Assembly (NCBI GenBank): GCA_034675505.1
Contig: JAUCDD010000025.1
Location: 310,001-374,000 of the forward strand
Origin: Melaminivora sp034675505
GTDB lineage: Bacteria > Pseudomonadota > Gammaproteobacteria > Burkholderiales > Burkholderiaceae_C
Length of the DNA stretch: 64,000 nucleotides
Direction: 5' to 3'
Positions 42,759-51,796 of this stretch are shown here, in pieces. The stretch's first letter is position 1; each line of letters opens with the position of its first letter. A program made the translations under genes and the position numbers. Below the pieces are notes generated by a model. The model did no database searches and was not told where the DNA came from. It was given only the letters and a program-made list of their open reading frames with translations.

Positions 42759-43917
42759 ATGACGAAGAAAACGACCGATAACGCCAGCGCCGCAGCAGCC
42801 GGCGCAGCCGCCGGCGAGGCGCGCGAAGGCGCGAGTGTAGCGGCCGCCCTGCAGGCGCGCATCGCCGCGGACATCGCCGCGCGCGGCGGCTGGGTGGGCT
42901 TTGACCGCTTCATGGAGCTGGCGTTGTACGCCCCAGGCCTGGGCTACTACGCCCACGGCTCGCGCAAGTTCGGCGCGCTGCCCGCCAGCGGCAGCGACTT
43001 CATCACCGCGCCCGAGCTCTCGCCGGTGTTTGGCGAACTGCTGGCGGTGCAGGTGGGCGAGGCGCTGGATGCCACCGGCACGCACGAGGTCTGGGAGTTC
43101 GGCGCCGGCAGCGGGGCGCTGGCGGCGCAGCTGCTGGGCGCCCTGGGCGAGCGCGTCCAGCGCTACGTCATCGTCGATTTGTCGGGCAGCCTGCGCCAGC
43201 GCCAGCGCCAGCGCCTGGCGCCCTGGGGCGACCGGGTGCAGTGGCTGGATCGGCTGCCGCCCGCCTTCGAGGGCGTGGTCGTGGGCAACGAGGTGCTGGA
43301 TGCCATGCCGGTGCAGCTGCTGGTGCGCAAGGCCGGCGCCTGGCACGAGCGCGGCGTGGCGCTGGACGGCCAGGGCGGCTTCGCCTGGTCGGACCGCGCC
43401 ACGGCGCTGCGCCCGCCGCTGGAGGTGGCCGGCACGCACGACTACCTGACCGAGGTACACCCCCAGGCCGAGGGCTTCGTGCGCACGCTGGCAGCGCACC
43501 TGCGGCGCGGCGCGGCGTTCCTGCTCGACTATGGCTTTCCCGAGGCCGAGTACTACCACCCCCAGCGCGACATGGGCACGCTGGTGTGCCACCGCGCGCA
43601 CCGGGTCGACTCCGACCCGCTGGCCGACCCGGGCCTGAAGGACATCACCGCGCACGTCAACTTCACCGGCGTGGCGCTGGCGGCGCAGGAGGCGGGGCTG
43701 GAGGTGCTGGGCTACACCAGCCAGGCGCATTTCCTGATCAATTGCGGCCTGCCGGCAAAGCTGGAGCCGCTGGGGCTGGCGCAGCGCGCGCACGCCGCCA
43801 AGCTGATCATGGAGCACGAGATGGGCGAGCTGTTCAAGGTGCTGGCCCTGGGCGTGAGCGGGGCGTCCTGGGCGCCGCTGGGCTTCGCGCAGGGCGACCC
43901 GCACGCACAGGCTCTGA
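42759..43917 (+). CDS. SAM-dependent methyltransferase, MidA/NDUFAF7 (DUF185) family, 3' frameshift
   Basis: Class I methyltransferase, 385 residues when repaired. The start ATG at 42759 is followed by an Ala-rich stretch, then ARGGWVGFDRFMELALYAPG, GYYAHGSRKFG, SDFITAPELSPVFGELLAVQ and the SAM loop VWEFGAGSGALAAQLL, with VVGNEVLDAMPVQLLV further on. Mitochondrial NDUFAF7 methylates an arginine of complex I. The raw frame has no stop here and runs on through antisense of folE to 44954. Removing one base from the CCC at 43898-43900 gives the expected C-terminus GDRTHRL and a TGA at 43915-43917, 26 bases before the end of the convergent folE. Confidence 0.85.
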
Positions 43918-43943
43918 GCCGTTTCGCTGCCGCGCGCACTGCC

Positions 43944-44675
43944 TCAGGCCCCGGGGCCGGGCCGGCAGCCGCTCAGGCTGAGGAACTCCTGGCGCAGCGC
44001 CGCGTTGGTCAGGAATGCGCCGCGCATGATGGAGTTGGTCATCAGGGCCCCATCGTCGCGCACCCCGCGCCAGTGCATGCACATGTGGCTGGCCTGCATC
44101 ACCAGCGCCAGCCCCTGCGGGCGCACGCGCTGCTGCAGGGCGTCGGCCAGCATCACCATGGCCTCTTCCTGGATCTGCGGCCGGTTCATGATCCATTCGG
44201 ACAGGCGCGCGTACTTCGACAGGCCGATGAGGGCCGAGTCCTGGCTGGGCAGGATGCCGATCCATACCCGGCCCAGGATGGGGCACAGGTGGTGCGAGCA
44301 GGCGCTGCGCACGCGGATGGGCCCGATCACCATCAGCTCGTTCATCTGCGCCACGTTGGGGAAGGCCGTGACCGCCGGCGCCCGCTGGTAGCGGCCGGCA
44401 AAGACCTCGTTGACGAACATCTTGGCCACGCGCCGCGCGGTTTCGCGCGTGTTGTGGTCGTTGTCGGTGTCGATCACCAGCGCATGCAGCACCTCGCGCA
44501 TCCGGGCCTCGACCTCGCCGCGCAGCTCCTGCAGCTCGCCGTGCTCGATGAAGTCGGCAATGTTGTCATTGGCAAAGTAGCGCTGGCCGGCTTGCTGAAG
44601 GCGGTAGCGGATGCGGTCGCAGGCGCCCAGGTGGGCGGCGCGGACCGGGGCCGTGGCGGCAGGCATGGGGTTCAT
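43944..44675 (-). CDS. folE: GTP cyclohydrolase I
   Basis: First enzyme of tetrahydrofolate/pterin synthesis, converting GTP to dihydroneopterin triphosphate. The 243-residue product has DTDNDHNTRETARRVAKMFV, the zinc region VRSACSHHLCPILGRVWIGI and the second zinc Cys in ASHMCMHWRGVRDDG. The sequence resembles the long FolE1 forms of Burkholderiales rather than E. coli FolE. Start ATG ending at 44675 overlaps the stop of the upstream small membrane protein gene in ATGA, suggesting coupling. Confidence 0.93.
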   Translation of the reverse strand: MNPMPAATAPVRAAHLGACDRIRYRLQQAGQRYFANDNIADFIEHGELQELRGEVEARMREVLHALVIDTDNDHNTRETARRVAKMFVNEVFAGRYQRAPAVTAFPNVAQMNELMVIGPIRVRSACSHHLCPILGRVWIGILPSQDSALIGLSKYARLSEWIMNRPQIQEEAMVMLADALQQRVRPQGLALVMQASHMCMHWRGVRDDGALMTNSIMRGAFLTNAALRQEFLSLSGCRPGPGA

Positions 44676-45025
44676 GATGTCAAGGCCGTGTGCAGGAGGG
44701 TCGTGAAACCGGAAACGGCGCAGCCGGCATGCACCAGCACCAGGGCCCTGGGGGGCATTTGCTTGCGCACATGGAACGCCGCCAGGACCAGGCCCAGGCT
44801 GGCCGCGGCGAGCAGCAGCCCAAAGCCGACCCAGACCCGCGGCAGGACAGTGGCTCCGGCCAGGGGCGTCAGCATCAGGCTCAGCCCCAGGACGCCCAGC
44901 AGCGCATGGATGGGCGACAGCACCCAGTGGGCGAACCTGCCGCGCAGCACGTAGGCGGCGAGCACCAGCCCCAGCAGGGCGGCGCAGGCCAGGGCGATCA
45001 GGGGCGGGGTCAGGAGTTTTTGCAT
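44672..45025 (-). CDS. Small hydrophobic membrane protein, unknown
   Basis: A 117-residue protein with about four hydrophobic segments: LIALACAALLGLVLAAYVLR, HWVLSPIHALLGVLGLSLML, WVGFGLLLAAASLGLVLAAF and ALVLVHAGCAVSGFTTLL. Basic loops lie between them. I do not recognise the family. It overlaps folE by four bases and lies 112 bases after the ECF sigma factor gene, the place where an anti-sigma factor is often found, but no zinc-finger anti-sigma motif is present. Confidence 0.7.
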   Translation of the reverse strand: MQKLLTPPLIALACAALLGLVLAAYVLRGRFAHWVLSPIHALLGVLGLSLMLTPLAGATVLPRVWVGFGLLLAAASLGLVLAAFHVRKQMPPRALVLVHAGCAVSGFTTLLHTALTS

Positions 45026-45137
45026 GAGATGGCAAGGGGCTCAGGAGGGAGGAACGAAGGCCAGCCGCGCTCCCGGGCGGGAGCGGCGGTGGCGGGCTGG
45101 TGGCCCAGGCGGCCCGGTTGGCCCCGGGGCGCGGGCA

Positions 45138-45857
45138 TCACTGCGGCGCCGGCGTGCTGCCGGCCTCGCCGGCGCGTGCCAGCACGCGGGCGACGATGCG
45201 GTCGCAGCGCGCGCCGTCGAAGGCAAAGGCGTCGGGCAGCGTGGTGTCGATGGCGCTGGCCAGGCCCTCGCGCAGCAGGCTGCGGGCGCGGAAGTAGCGG
45301 GTGGCGACCGTGGCCTGCGGAATGTCCAGGGCCTGCGCCACTTCCTGGACCGACCAGTCCTCGACCGCGCGCAGCATGAACACGGTGCGGAACTGCTCGG
45401 GCAGCAGGTCGATGCGCGCCTCCAGCAGCTGGCGCAGCTGGGCGCGCATGGCCTGGCTGTCGGGGCGCTCGTCGGCGCTGCCGGTCAGTGCGTCCTGGAT
45501 GTCGGCGTCACGGGCCATCATGGCAGCGTCCAGCGGGATGGCATCCACGGTCTTGTGCCGGCGCCGGGCCAGCGCCTCGTTGGCGACGATGCGCACCAGC
45601 CAGGTCGAGAGCCGGGCTTGCGCGCGGAACTCCGCCAGCGCCTTCCAGGCGCGCAGATAGGCTTCCTGCAGGGCATCCTCGGCCTCCTGGTCGTTCTTCA
45701 AGATACTGCGCGCGGTGCGAAACAGCAGCCGGTTGTGCCGCCGCATCAACTGCTCGAACGCGGCCGCGTCGCCCTGCGCCGCCCAGGCGATCAGGTCGGC
45801 TTCGGCGGCGGTGGCGTCGGTGGTGCGGATCAGGTGCGCAGTGCTCGTGGTGTTCAT
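45138..45857 (-). CDS. ECF-type RNA polymerase sigma factor
   Basis: Sigma-70 family, extracytoplasmic function group, 239 residues. Region 2 spans about residues 30-100 (AFEQLMRRHNRLLFRTARSI, EDALQEAYLRAWKALAEFRA, STWLVRIVANEALARRR). Region 4 spans about 145-205 (DLLPEQFRTVFMLRAVEDWS, VQEVAQALDIPQATVATRYF). The C-terminal 35 residues form an extra tail containing DAFAFDGARCDRIVARVLAR. It follows the flavoprotein gene by 10 bases on the same strand. The regulon is unknown. Confidence 0.92.
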   Translation of the reverse strand: MNTTSTAHLIRTTDATAAEADLIAWAAQGDAAAFEQLMRRHNRLLFRTARSILKNDQEAEDALQEAYLRAWKALAEFRAQARLSTWLVRIVANEALARRRHKTVDAIPLDAAMMARDADIQDALTGSADERPDSQAMRAQLRQLLEARIDLLPEQFRTVFMLRAVEDWSVQEVAQALDIPQATVATRYFRARSLLREGLASAIDTTLPDAFAFDGARCDRIVARVLARAGEAGSTPAPQ

Positions 45858-45867
45858 GGCGGGTCAT

Positions 45868-46593
45868 TCAATAGCCGAAGAATTCTTCACTTCGTATGTC
45901 GTCCTCGTCCACCCCGGCCTGCACCAGGGTCTGGCGCATGGCCTGCACCAGCGCCGGGGGGCCGCTGACGTAGTAGATGGGCTCGGGCAGGCCGGCCGTG
46001 GCGCGCTGCACGAAGGCGGCGTCGATCAGGCCGGTGGCGCCGTCCCAGGGCTGGGCGGAATGCGCCATGTCGGTCATCGTGGCGTGCAGCTGGAAGCCGG
46101 GCAGCGCCCGGGCGTGCGCCTGCAGCTCGGCCAGGAAGGCGGTGTCCTCGGGGCGGCGGTTGGAGTACAGCAGCGCCAGCGGCTGGCCGGATGCGGTGTG
46201 CACGGCGTGGCGGACCATGCTCATGAAGGGCGTGATGCCAATGCCCCCGGCGATCAGCACGCCCGCGCGCCCGGCCTTGCCGTGCAGCGTCAGCGAGCCG
46301 AACGGGCCGTCGATGTCCAGCGGCGCCCCCGGCGCCAGCGCGGCCAGGGCGCGTTTGTACGGGCTGCCCCGCATGCGCGTGGCAAACACCAGCTCGTCCT
46401 CGTGCGGCGCGCTGACGATGGAGAACGCGTGCCCCCGGTCCGCGCCGTCGGCGCCGGCGGGCGCATCGGGCAGCTGGATCTCAAACGCCTGCCCCGGGCG
46501 GAATTGAAAGCCGGGCGGCTTGGACAGGTGAAAGGCCATCGTGCCTTGCGCCAGCTCCTGGCGCGCAAGAAGGACGCTGCGTTCGTGGTTCAT
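45868..46593 (-). CDS. Ferredoxin-reductase-like FAD/NAD(P)-binding oxidoreductase
   Basis: A 241-residue single flavoprotein module without an Fe-S domain. The FAD-binding part has FRPGQAFEIQLPD and RGHAFSIVSAPHEDELVF. The NAD(P)-binding part has VLIAGGIGITPFMSMVRHAV, LLYSNRRPEDTAFLAEL and YYVSGPPALVQAMRQTL. The C-terminus EEFFGY is typical. It probably transfers electrons from NAD(P)H to an unidentified partner. Start ATG ending at 46593; the upstream open frame is not coding. The next gene, 10 bases downstream, is the ECF sigma factor. Confidence 0.88.
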   Translation of the reverse strand: MNHERSVLLARQELAQGTMAFHLSKPPGFQFRPGQAFEIQLPDAPAGADGADRGHAFSIVSAPHEDELVFATRMRGSPYKRALAALAPGAPLDIDGPFGSLTLHGKAGRAGVLIAGGIGITPFMSMVRHAVHTASGQPLALLYSNRRPEDTAFLAELQAHARALPGFQLHATMTDMAHSAQPWDGATGLIDAAFVQRATAGLPEPIYYVSGPPALVQAMRQTLVQAGVDEDDIRSEEFFGY

Positions 46594-46774
46594 GGGGTTC
46601 TCCAGAGGCGGGGGCGGCCGGATCGTGGCCGTCTGCCCATTGGATGCAGGAGGGCGGAGAAATATTCCCGGCCACGGCCGCAGCGGGCCACGCGGGCCAC
46701 GCGGCCTACACTCAGGCGATGTCCTCCTTCCCGGCATGCGGCGCACGGCTGCGCCCCCACACGCCCCCGCTGCC

Positions 46775-46969
46775 ATGGTGCGCTGGCTGATCGTCGTCTT
46801 CCTGGCCCTGGTGCTGATCGAGGGGCTGGCGCCGTGGCTGCGCCGCCTGGGCCTGGGACGGCTGCCGGGCGACCTGCGCTTTCGGCTGTGGGGGCGCGAA
46901 TGGTCGATTCCGCTGGCCAGCACAGTGCTGCTGAGCGTGCTGATCACGCTGGTGCTCAAGTGGCTGTGA
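46775..46969 (+). CDS. DUF2905 domain-containing small membrane protein
   Basis: A 64-residue protein with two hydrophobic helices: WLIVVFLALVLIEGL at the start and IPLASTVLLSVLITLVLKWL at the end. Between them lie RRLGLGRLPGDLRFRLWGRE and W, the family signature. Function unknown. A member of inverted-repeat family M begins 36 bases downstream. Confidence 0.85.
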   Translation: MVRWLIVVFLALVLIEGLAPWLRRLGLGRLPGDLRFRLWGREWSIPLASTVLLSVLITLVLKWL

Positions 46970-47005
46970 GCCGGCGCCGCAGCGGTACATCGCAGCGGAT
47001 TTCCT

Positions 47006-47173
47006 GAGAGCCTGTTCATGCTCTTTTCATCCTGCCCGGAGGGTTGCCCCGCCTGGGGCCCCTCTGCGGCGTCGCAAATGCTCGCCGGGCCACCAGCTTA
47101 GCCGCGCTTTGTTTCTTGCACCTGCGCCCCAGGCGGGGCAACGGGCAGGATGAAAAGAGCGTGAACAGGCTCT
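47006..47173. repeat. Inverted-repeat element, family M, copy 3
   Basis: About 168 bp, with the best-preserved arms: GAGCCTGTTCATGCTCTT then TTCATCCTGCCCG on the left, and the complement AGAGCCTGTTCACGCTCTT then TTCATCCTGCCCG on the right. GGTTGCCCCGCCTGGGGC is repeated further in on both arms. The interior differs from copies 1 and 2. It could form a long cruciform or hairpin between the DUF2905 and ROK genes. Confidence 0.8.
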
Positions 47174-47229
47174 GAAGCGTTCGCCCTTGCCTTACAGAGC
47201 CGGCGCGCGCTGCGCCCCATGATGGGGCC

Positions 47230-48237
47230 ATGTCCGCGCCAGTCTCCTCCACTTCACCGGCGCCGCGCCTGCAGGCCGGCATCGACATCGGCGGCACCAA
47301 GGTGGCCGTGTGCCTGGCGCGCCCGGGCGGCGGCGCGGCGCCGCCCGTCATCGTCTCGCGCCTGGCCGAGCCCACCGCCAAGTCCGGCCCTCCGGATGCC
47401 CTGGCGCGCCAGGTGCTGGCGCTGCTGGAGCGGGCCTGCACCGCGCAGGGGGTCGCGCCGGCCGCGCTGGCCGGCGTGGGCGTGGCCTCGTGCGGGCCGT
47501 TCGTGCGCCGCGCGGGCTGCCTGGAAGTGGCCAATCCGAACCTCTGCGGCGGCCTGGCCGGCCCGGGCGGCGGCGTGCCGGACAACGACTGGACGCAGGT
47601 GCCCTTGCAGGCGCCGCTGGAGCAGGCGCTGGGCGGGGTGCGGCTGTGCATTGCCAACGACGCCGTCGCCGCGTTGGGGGCCGAGCGCCGCTGGGGCGCG
47701 CTGCAGGGCATTGCCGACTGCGCCTACGTCACCTGGAGCACCGGGGTGGGCGTGGGCCTGTGCGTCGATGGCCGGGTGCTGGCAGGCAGGAATGGCAACG
47801 CCGGCCACGCCGGCCACAGCTTCGTGGGCGACGTGCCGGGCCACCAGGGGCGCCAGGCGCCGCTGTGCGGCTGCGGCAACCGGGGCGACGTGGAGTCATT
47901 GGTCGGGGGCGGCTCGCTGGCCGCCTGGCTGGGCCGCGATGCGCGGGCGCTGCTGGCAGCGGCGCAGCAGGGCGAGGCCGAGGCGCGCGCCCAGGCAGGG
48001 CTGCTGTGCCACCTGCTCGGGCGACTGCTGTACAACCTGGTGGCCACGCTCGACCTGTCGCGCATCAGCCTGGGCGGGGCCGTGTTCCTGCACCACCAGG
48101 CGCTGCTGCTGCCGCTGCTGCGGCGCGAGCTGGCGCAGCATTTCCCGGTGCTGACCGGGGGCGCCGAGCTGGTGGCCGCCGGCCTGGGCGCGCAGGTGGC
48201 CGACTACGCCGCGCTGGCGCTGCTGGACCAGGAGTGA
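47230..48237 (+). CDS. ROK-family sugar kinase or regulator-derived protein
   Basis: A 335-residue ROK protein of the ASKHA fold, without a DNA-binding domain, so probably a sugar kinase. It has the phosphate motif LQAGIDIGGTKVAVCLA, the catalytic region CIANDAVAALGAERRWG and GRNGNAGHAGHSFVGD. The ROK zinc motif (C-x-C-G-x2-G-C-x-E) appears as CGCGNRGDVE: the third Cys is replaced by Asp, so metal binding may be weakened. The substrate may be glucose or another hexose; the trehalose genes that follow on the opposite strand make glucose attractive, but this is inference. Confidence 0.85.
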   Translation: MSAPVSSTSPAPRLQAGIDIGGTKVAVCLARPGGGAAPPVIVSRLAEPTAKSGPPDALARQVLALLERACTAQGVAPAALAGVGVASCGPFVRRAGCLEVANPNLCGGLAGPGGGVPDNDWTQVPLQAPLEQALGGVRLCIANDAVAALGAERRWGALQGIADCAYVTWSTGVGVGLCVDGRVLAGRNGNAGHAGHSFVGDVPGHQGRQAPLCGCGNRGDVESLVGGGSLAAWLGRDARALLAAAQQGEAEARAQAGLLCHLLGRLLYNLVATLDLSRISLGGAVFLHHQALLLPLLRRELAQHFPVLTGGAELVAAGLGAQVADYAALALLDQE

Positions 48238-48325
48238 ACGCCGCCAGCGCGGCGCCGCCGTGCGGCACTGCCCGCCACGCCAGCCCTCCGCCTCCGGGGC
48301 CGAGAGGGGCGGGCACGGGCGCACC

Positions 48326-49759
48326 CTACTGCGCCAGGGCGCGGGGGGCTGCGGCCTGTGGTGCGGGCAATTCCGGCTCCTGCGTCGCCGGGCCTTGCAG
48401 CGCCTGCAGGAAGCCTTCGCGCCACCAGTGCACGTCGTGCTCGCGGATGCAGGCCATCAGGCGGGCGTGGCGCTGCTGGCGCTCCTCCAGTGGCATGTGC
48501 AGCGCGACCTGAATGGCGTCGGCCATGCCTTCGGTGTCGTAGGGGTTGACCAGCAGCGCGTCCTTGAGCTGCTCGGCCGCGCCGGCAAAGCGCGACAGCA
48601 CCAGCACGCCGGGGTCCTGCGGGTCCTGCGCGACCACGTATTCCTTGGCCACCAGGTTCATGCCGTCGCGCAGCGGAGTGACCAGGCCCACGCGCGCGGC
48701 GCGGCACAGGCCGGGCACGCGCCGGCGCGCCACCACCCGGTGGATGTAGCGCAGCGGCATCCAGTCCAGATCGCCGTAGTCGCCGTTGATGGCGCCGCAC
48801 AGGCCCTCCAGCTCCTGGCGCAGGTCGGTGTAGGCCAGCACGTCGTCGCGCGAGGGCGAGGCGATCATGACCAGCGTGGCGCTGTGCCGGTTCTCGGGGT
48901 ACTTTTCGAGCAGCTGCTGGAAGGCGCGCACGCGCTGCGGGATGCCCTTGGAGTAGTCGAGCCGGTCTATGCCCAGTAGCAGCTGGCGGCGCGCGTATTC
49001 GGCGCGCAGGCCCGCGCAGGTCTGTACCGCCTCGGGCGCGCGCCCCAGGCGCTCGAACTCCTGCACGTCGATCCCGATGGGAAAGGCGCCGACGCGCAGT
49101 TCGCGGCTGAAGGCTGCCAGGCGGCCGTCGCCCAGGTCCTCGGCGCTGGCCTCGTTGAGCATGTAGCGGCGAAAGTGGCTCACGTCGGCCTCGCTTTGCA
49201 GGCCCACCAGGTCGTAGGCGAAGAAGGCGCGCATCAGCCATTCATGCTGCGGCAGCGCCGCCAGCAGCAGCGGCGGCGGCACGGGGATGTGCAGGAAGAA
49301 GCCGATGCGCTGGCGGCAGCCCAGGGCGCGCAGCTCGGCCGCCAGCGGGATCAGGTGGTAGTCATGGATCCAGATGGTGTCGCCGTCCTGCAGCAGCGGC
49401 AGCAGCCGGGCGGCGAACATGCGGTTCACGCGGCGGTAGCCCTCGACATAGGCGGTGTTGAAGTCCGCCAGGTCCAGCCGGTAGTGGAACACCGGCCACA
49501 GCACGCTGTTGGCGTAGCCCTGGTAGTAGCTGGCGAAATCCTCGGCCGAAAGGTCCACCGTGGCCAGCGTGACGCGCCCGGCCTGGCGCGTATGCACGGC
49601 GCCATCGCCCGGCTGGCCCTGGGGCGCCACCGTGCCGCTCCAGCCGAACCACAGCCCTCCGGTGCGGTTCAGGCTGTCGCCCAGCGCCACGGCCAGCCCG
49701 CCGGCCGCCGGCTTGCGCGGGTCGGCCAGGCGGTTGGATACCACCACGAGACGGCTCAT
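48326..49759 (-). CDS. otsA: Trehalose-6-phosphate synthase
   Basis: GT20 glycosyltransferase joining UDP-glucose and glucose 6-phosphate. The 477-residue product has VVVSNRLADPRKPAAGGLAV, FNTAYVEGYRRVNRMFA, TIWIHDYHLIPLAAELRALG, RQLLLGIDRLDYSKGIPQRV and LVTPLRDGMNLVAKEYVVAQ, all standard OtsA motifs. The ATG ending at 49759 gives the normal N-terminus; upstream codons are non-coding. It is downstream of otsB and a GH15 gene on the same strand, with a 204-base gap holding a three-hairpin repeat. Confidence 0.95.
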   Translation of the reverse strand: MSRLVVVSNRLADPRKPAAGGLAVALGDSLNRTGGLWFGWSGTVAPQGQPGDGAVHTRQAGRVTLATVDLSAEDFASYYQGYANSVLWPVFHYRLDLADFNTAYVEGYRRVNRMFAARLLPLLQDGDTIWIHDYHLIPLAAELRALGCRQRIGFFLHIPVPPPLLLAALPQHEWLMRAFFAYDLVGLQSEADVSHFRRYMLNEASAEDLGDGRLAAFSRELRVGAFPIGIDVQEFERLGRAPEAVQTCAGLRAEYARRQLLLGIDRLDYSKGIPQRVRAFQQLLEKYPENRHSATLVMIASPSRDDVLAYTDLRQELEGLCGAINGDYGDLDWMPLRYIHRVVARRRVPGLCRAARVGLVTPLRDGMNLVAKEYVVAQDPQDPGVLVLSRFAGAAEQLKDALLVNPYDTEGMADAIQVALHMPLEERQQRHARLMACIREHDVHWWREGFLQALQGPATQEPELPAPQAAAPRALAQ

Positions 49760-49890
49760 TGCAATTCTTCCTTGATGTTGTTCGTATGCTTTCGCGACCC
49801 CCTCAAGCGTCGCGCATCGCCCCTGCGTCCAGCACGCGCGCGACGCACAAGCGCGAACCGCCGTGCAAGGGCCGCCCCGCCGCACTGACG

Positions 49891-49960
49891 GTGTCCCCCT
49901 TCCCGAATGGCGCAGCCATTCGAGAGAAGGGGGAGGCGCCGCAGGCGCTCAGGGGGCTGC
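49891..49960. repeat. Three-hairpin CCCCCTTCCC repeat, copy 1
   Basis: CCCCCTTCCC pairs with AGAAGGGGGA around an inner hairpin GAATGGC-N4-GCCATTC, and GGCGCC-N3-GGCGCT-C forms the next, ending CAGGGGG. Ends three bases before the GH15 stop. A second copy lies at 57591-57670. It may act as a transcription or mRNA-stability signal between the GH15 and otsA genes. Confidence 0.65.
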
Positions 49961-49963
49961 CCT

Positions 49964-51796
49964 CTATATGACGCTATCCCAGGGCGCGGACAGCCGCATG
50001 GCGGCGTTGATCACCCCCACCATGGAATAGGTCTGCGGGAAGTTGCCCCACAGCTCCCCCGTGGCCGGGTGCGTGTCCTCGGACAGCAGGCCCAGCGGGT
50101 TGCGCACGGCCAGCATGGCCTCGAAGATCTCGCGGGCCTGGTCGCGGCGGCCGACGCGGGCCAGGGCGTCTATGCGCCAGAAGGTGCAGATGTTGAAGGA
50201 CGTCTCGGGCTTGCCGAAGTCGTCGGCGGCCTCGTAGCGGCGCATGAAGGGGCCGTCGCACAGCACCTCCTCCATCACGTCCAGCGTGCGGATGAAGCGC
50301 TCGTCGCGCGCATCCACCAGGCCGACCTCGGCCATCAAGAGGATGCTGGCGTCCAGCTCGCGCCCGCCGAAGCTCTCGGCGAACACGCCGCGCTCGGCGT
50401 TCCACGAGCGCGCGAGGATCTCGCCCTGCATGCGCTGCGCGTGCCGGCCCCAGTAGCCGGCGCGCTCGGGCAGCTGCAGGGCGTGGGCGATTTTTGCCAG
50501 CCGGTCGCAGGCCGCCCAGCTCATCAGCGCGGAGGAGGTGTGGATGCGCGCGCGCGTGCGCAGCTCCCACATGCCGGCGTCCGGCGTGCCATAGACCTGC
50601 ACCGCCAGCTCGCCGATGCGCTCCAGCCGCGCGAACTCGGCCGCTCCGGCGGGCTGCAGCAGGCGCTGGTCGTGGAAGGACTGCGCCGCGCCCAGCACGA
50701 TGTTGCCGTACACGTCGTGCTGGAAGTGCTCGGCCGCCTGGTTGCCCACGCGCACCGGCCCCATGCCGCGATAGCCCTGCATGTGCACCATGATGGATTC
50801 GGGCAGCTCGTGCTCCAGGCCGATGCCGTACAGGGGCTGGATATGGCCCTCGCCGGCCTTGACCACGACGTTGCCCAGCCAGCGCAGGTAGTCCTCCATG
50901 GTGCCCACCTCGGACAGGCTGTTGAGCGCCCGCACCACGAAGAATGCGTCGCGCAGCCAGCAGTAGCGGTAGTCCCAGTTGCGCCCGCTGCCCGCCGACT
51001 CGGGGATGCTGGTGGTCATGGCCGCGACGATGGCGCCGGTGTCCTCGAACAAGGACATCTTGAGTGTGATGGCCGCACGGATCACCGCCTGCTGCCACTC
51101 GAGCGGCACATGCAGGCGCATGGTCCAGTGCTTCCAGTAGGCGATGGTCTCCTGCTCCCAGTAGCGCGCGGTGTCGGCGATGCCCTGCATCAGCGTCTCG
51201 TCGGCGCCCAGGATGAAGTTGTGCTCCTGCGCGACCAGGAACGGCTCGCCCGAGAGCACGTAGGGCACGGGGGCGTCGGTGGTCAGGCGCAGCGTGAGCG
51301 CGCCGCCCACGTAGCGCACGTGGTGGCTGCCGCGCGTCACGTGGGGCGTCGTCTCGCCCCAGTCGTAGCGCACGTTCAGCGCCACTCGCACGCGCGGCGT
51401 GCCGCGCACGGGGCGGATGCGCCGCACGATGTCCACGGGCCGGAAAAAGCGCGAGCGCGCATGAAAGCGCGGGCAGAAGTCCGTCACCTCCAGGCAGTTG
51501 CCGCTGGTGTCGGTCAGGCGCGTGCGCAGCACGGCGGTATTGGGCTCGTACCACTGCTCGCTGCTGGAGAAGTCCTGCAGCTCGATGGCGAAGCGCCCGG
51601 CGTCCGGGCCAGGGTGGATCAGGGCATTGAACACCGGGTCGCCGTCGAAGCGCGGCAGGCAGCTCCAGACGATGGCGGCGCGCGCGTCCACCAGCGCGCT
51701 GATGGTGCAGTTGCCGATCATGCCCAGCGCCAGCGAGGGCGCCGCCATGCCGGGTGCAGCGGGGGCGGGAGGGGTGGTTTGTGGTTCCGGGGTCAT
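49964..51796 (-). CDS. Glycoside hydrolase family 15 protein (glucoamylase/trehalase-like)
   Basis: Cytoplasmic GH15 enzyme of 610 residues. The N-terminal beta-sandwich runs from MIGNCTISALVDARAAIVWS. The catalytic (alpha/alpha)6 barrel has GSGRNWDYRYCWLRDAFFVV near residue 265, with the usual acidic residues, and LWGNFPQTYSMVGVINAAMR at the end. Bacterial members degrade alpha-glucans, and some hydrolyse trehalose. Its ATG overlaps the otsB stop in ATGA, so it is co-translated with trehalose-phosphatase. Being between otsB and otsA, trehalose turnover is the most economical role, but glucoamylase is equally compatible with the sequence. Confidence 0.88.
   Translation of the reverse strand: MTPEPQTTPPAPAAPGMAAPSLALGMIGNCTISALVDARAAIVWSCLPRFDGDPVFNALIHPGPDAGRFAIELQDFSSSEQWYEPNTAVLRTRLTDTSGNCLEVTDFCPRFHARSRFFRPVDIVRRIRPVRGTPRVRVALNVRYDWGETTPHVTRGSHHVRYVGGALTLRLTTDAPVPYVLSGEPFLVAQEHNFILGADETLMQGIADTARYWEQETIAYWKHWTMRLHVPLEWQQAVIRAAITLKMSLFEDTGAIVAAMTTSIPESAGSGRNWDYRYCWLRDAFFVVRALNSLSEVGTMEDYLRWLGNVVVKAGEGHIQPLYGIGLEHELPESIMVHMQGYRGMGPVRVGNQAAEHFQHDVYGNIVLGAAQSFHDQRLLQPAGAAEFARLERIGELAVQVYGTPDAGMWELRTRARIHTSSALMSWAACDRLAKIAHALQLPERAGYWGRHAQRMQGEILARSWNAERGVFAESFGGRELDASILLMAEVGLVDARDERFIRTLDVMEEVLCDGPFMRRYEAADDFGKPETSFNICTFWRIDALARVGRRDQAREIFEAMLAVRNPLGLLSEDTHPATGELWGNFPQTYSMVGVINAAMRLSAPWDSVI

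Noticed and set aside
42759..44954. 732-residue methyltransferase with a novel C-terminal domain
   Set aside because: The extra part is antisense of folE and disappears when one base is removed at 43898-43900.
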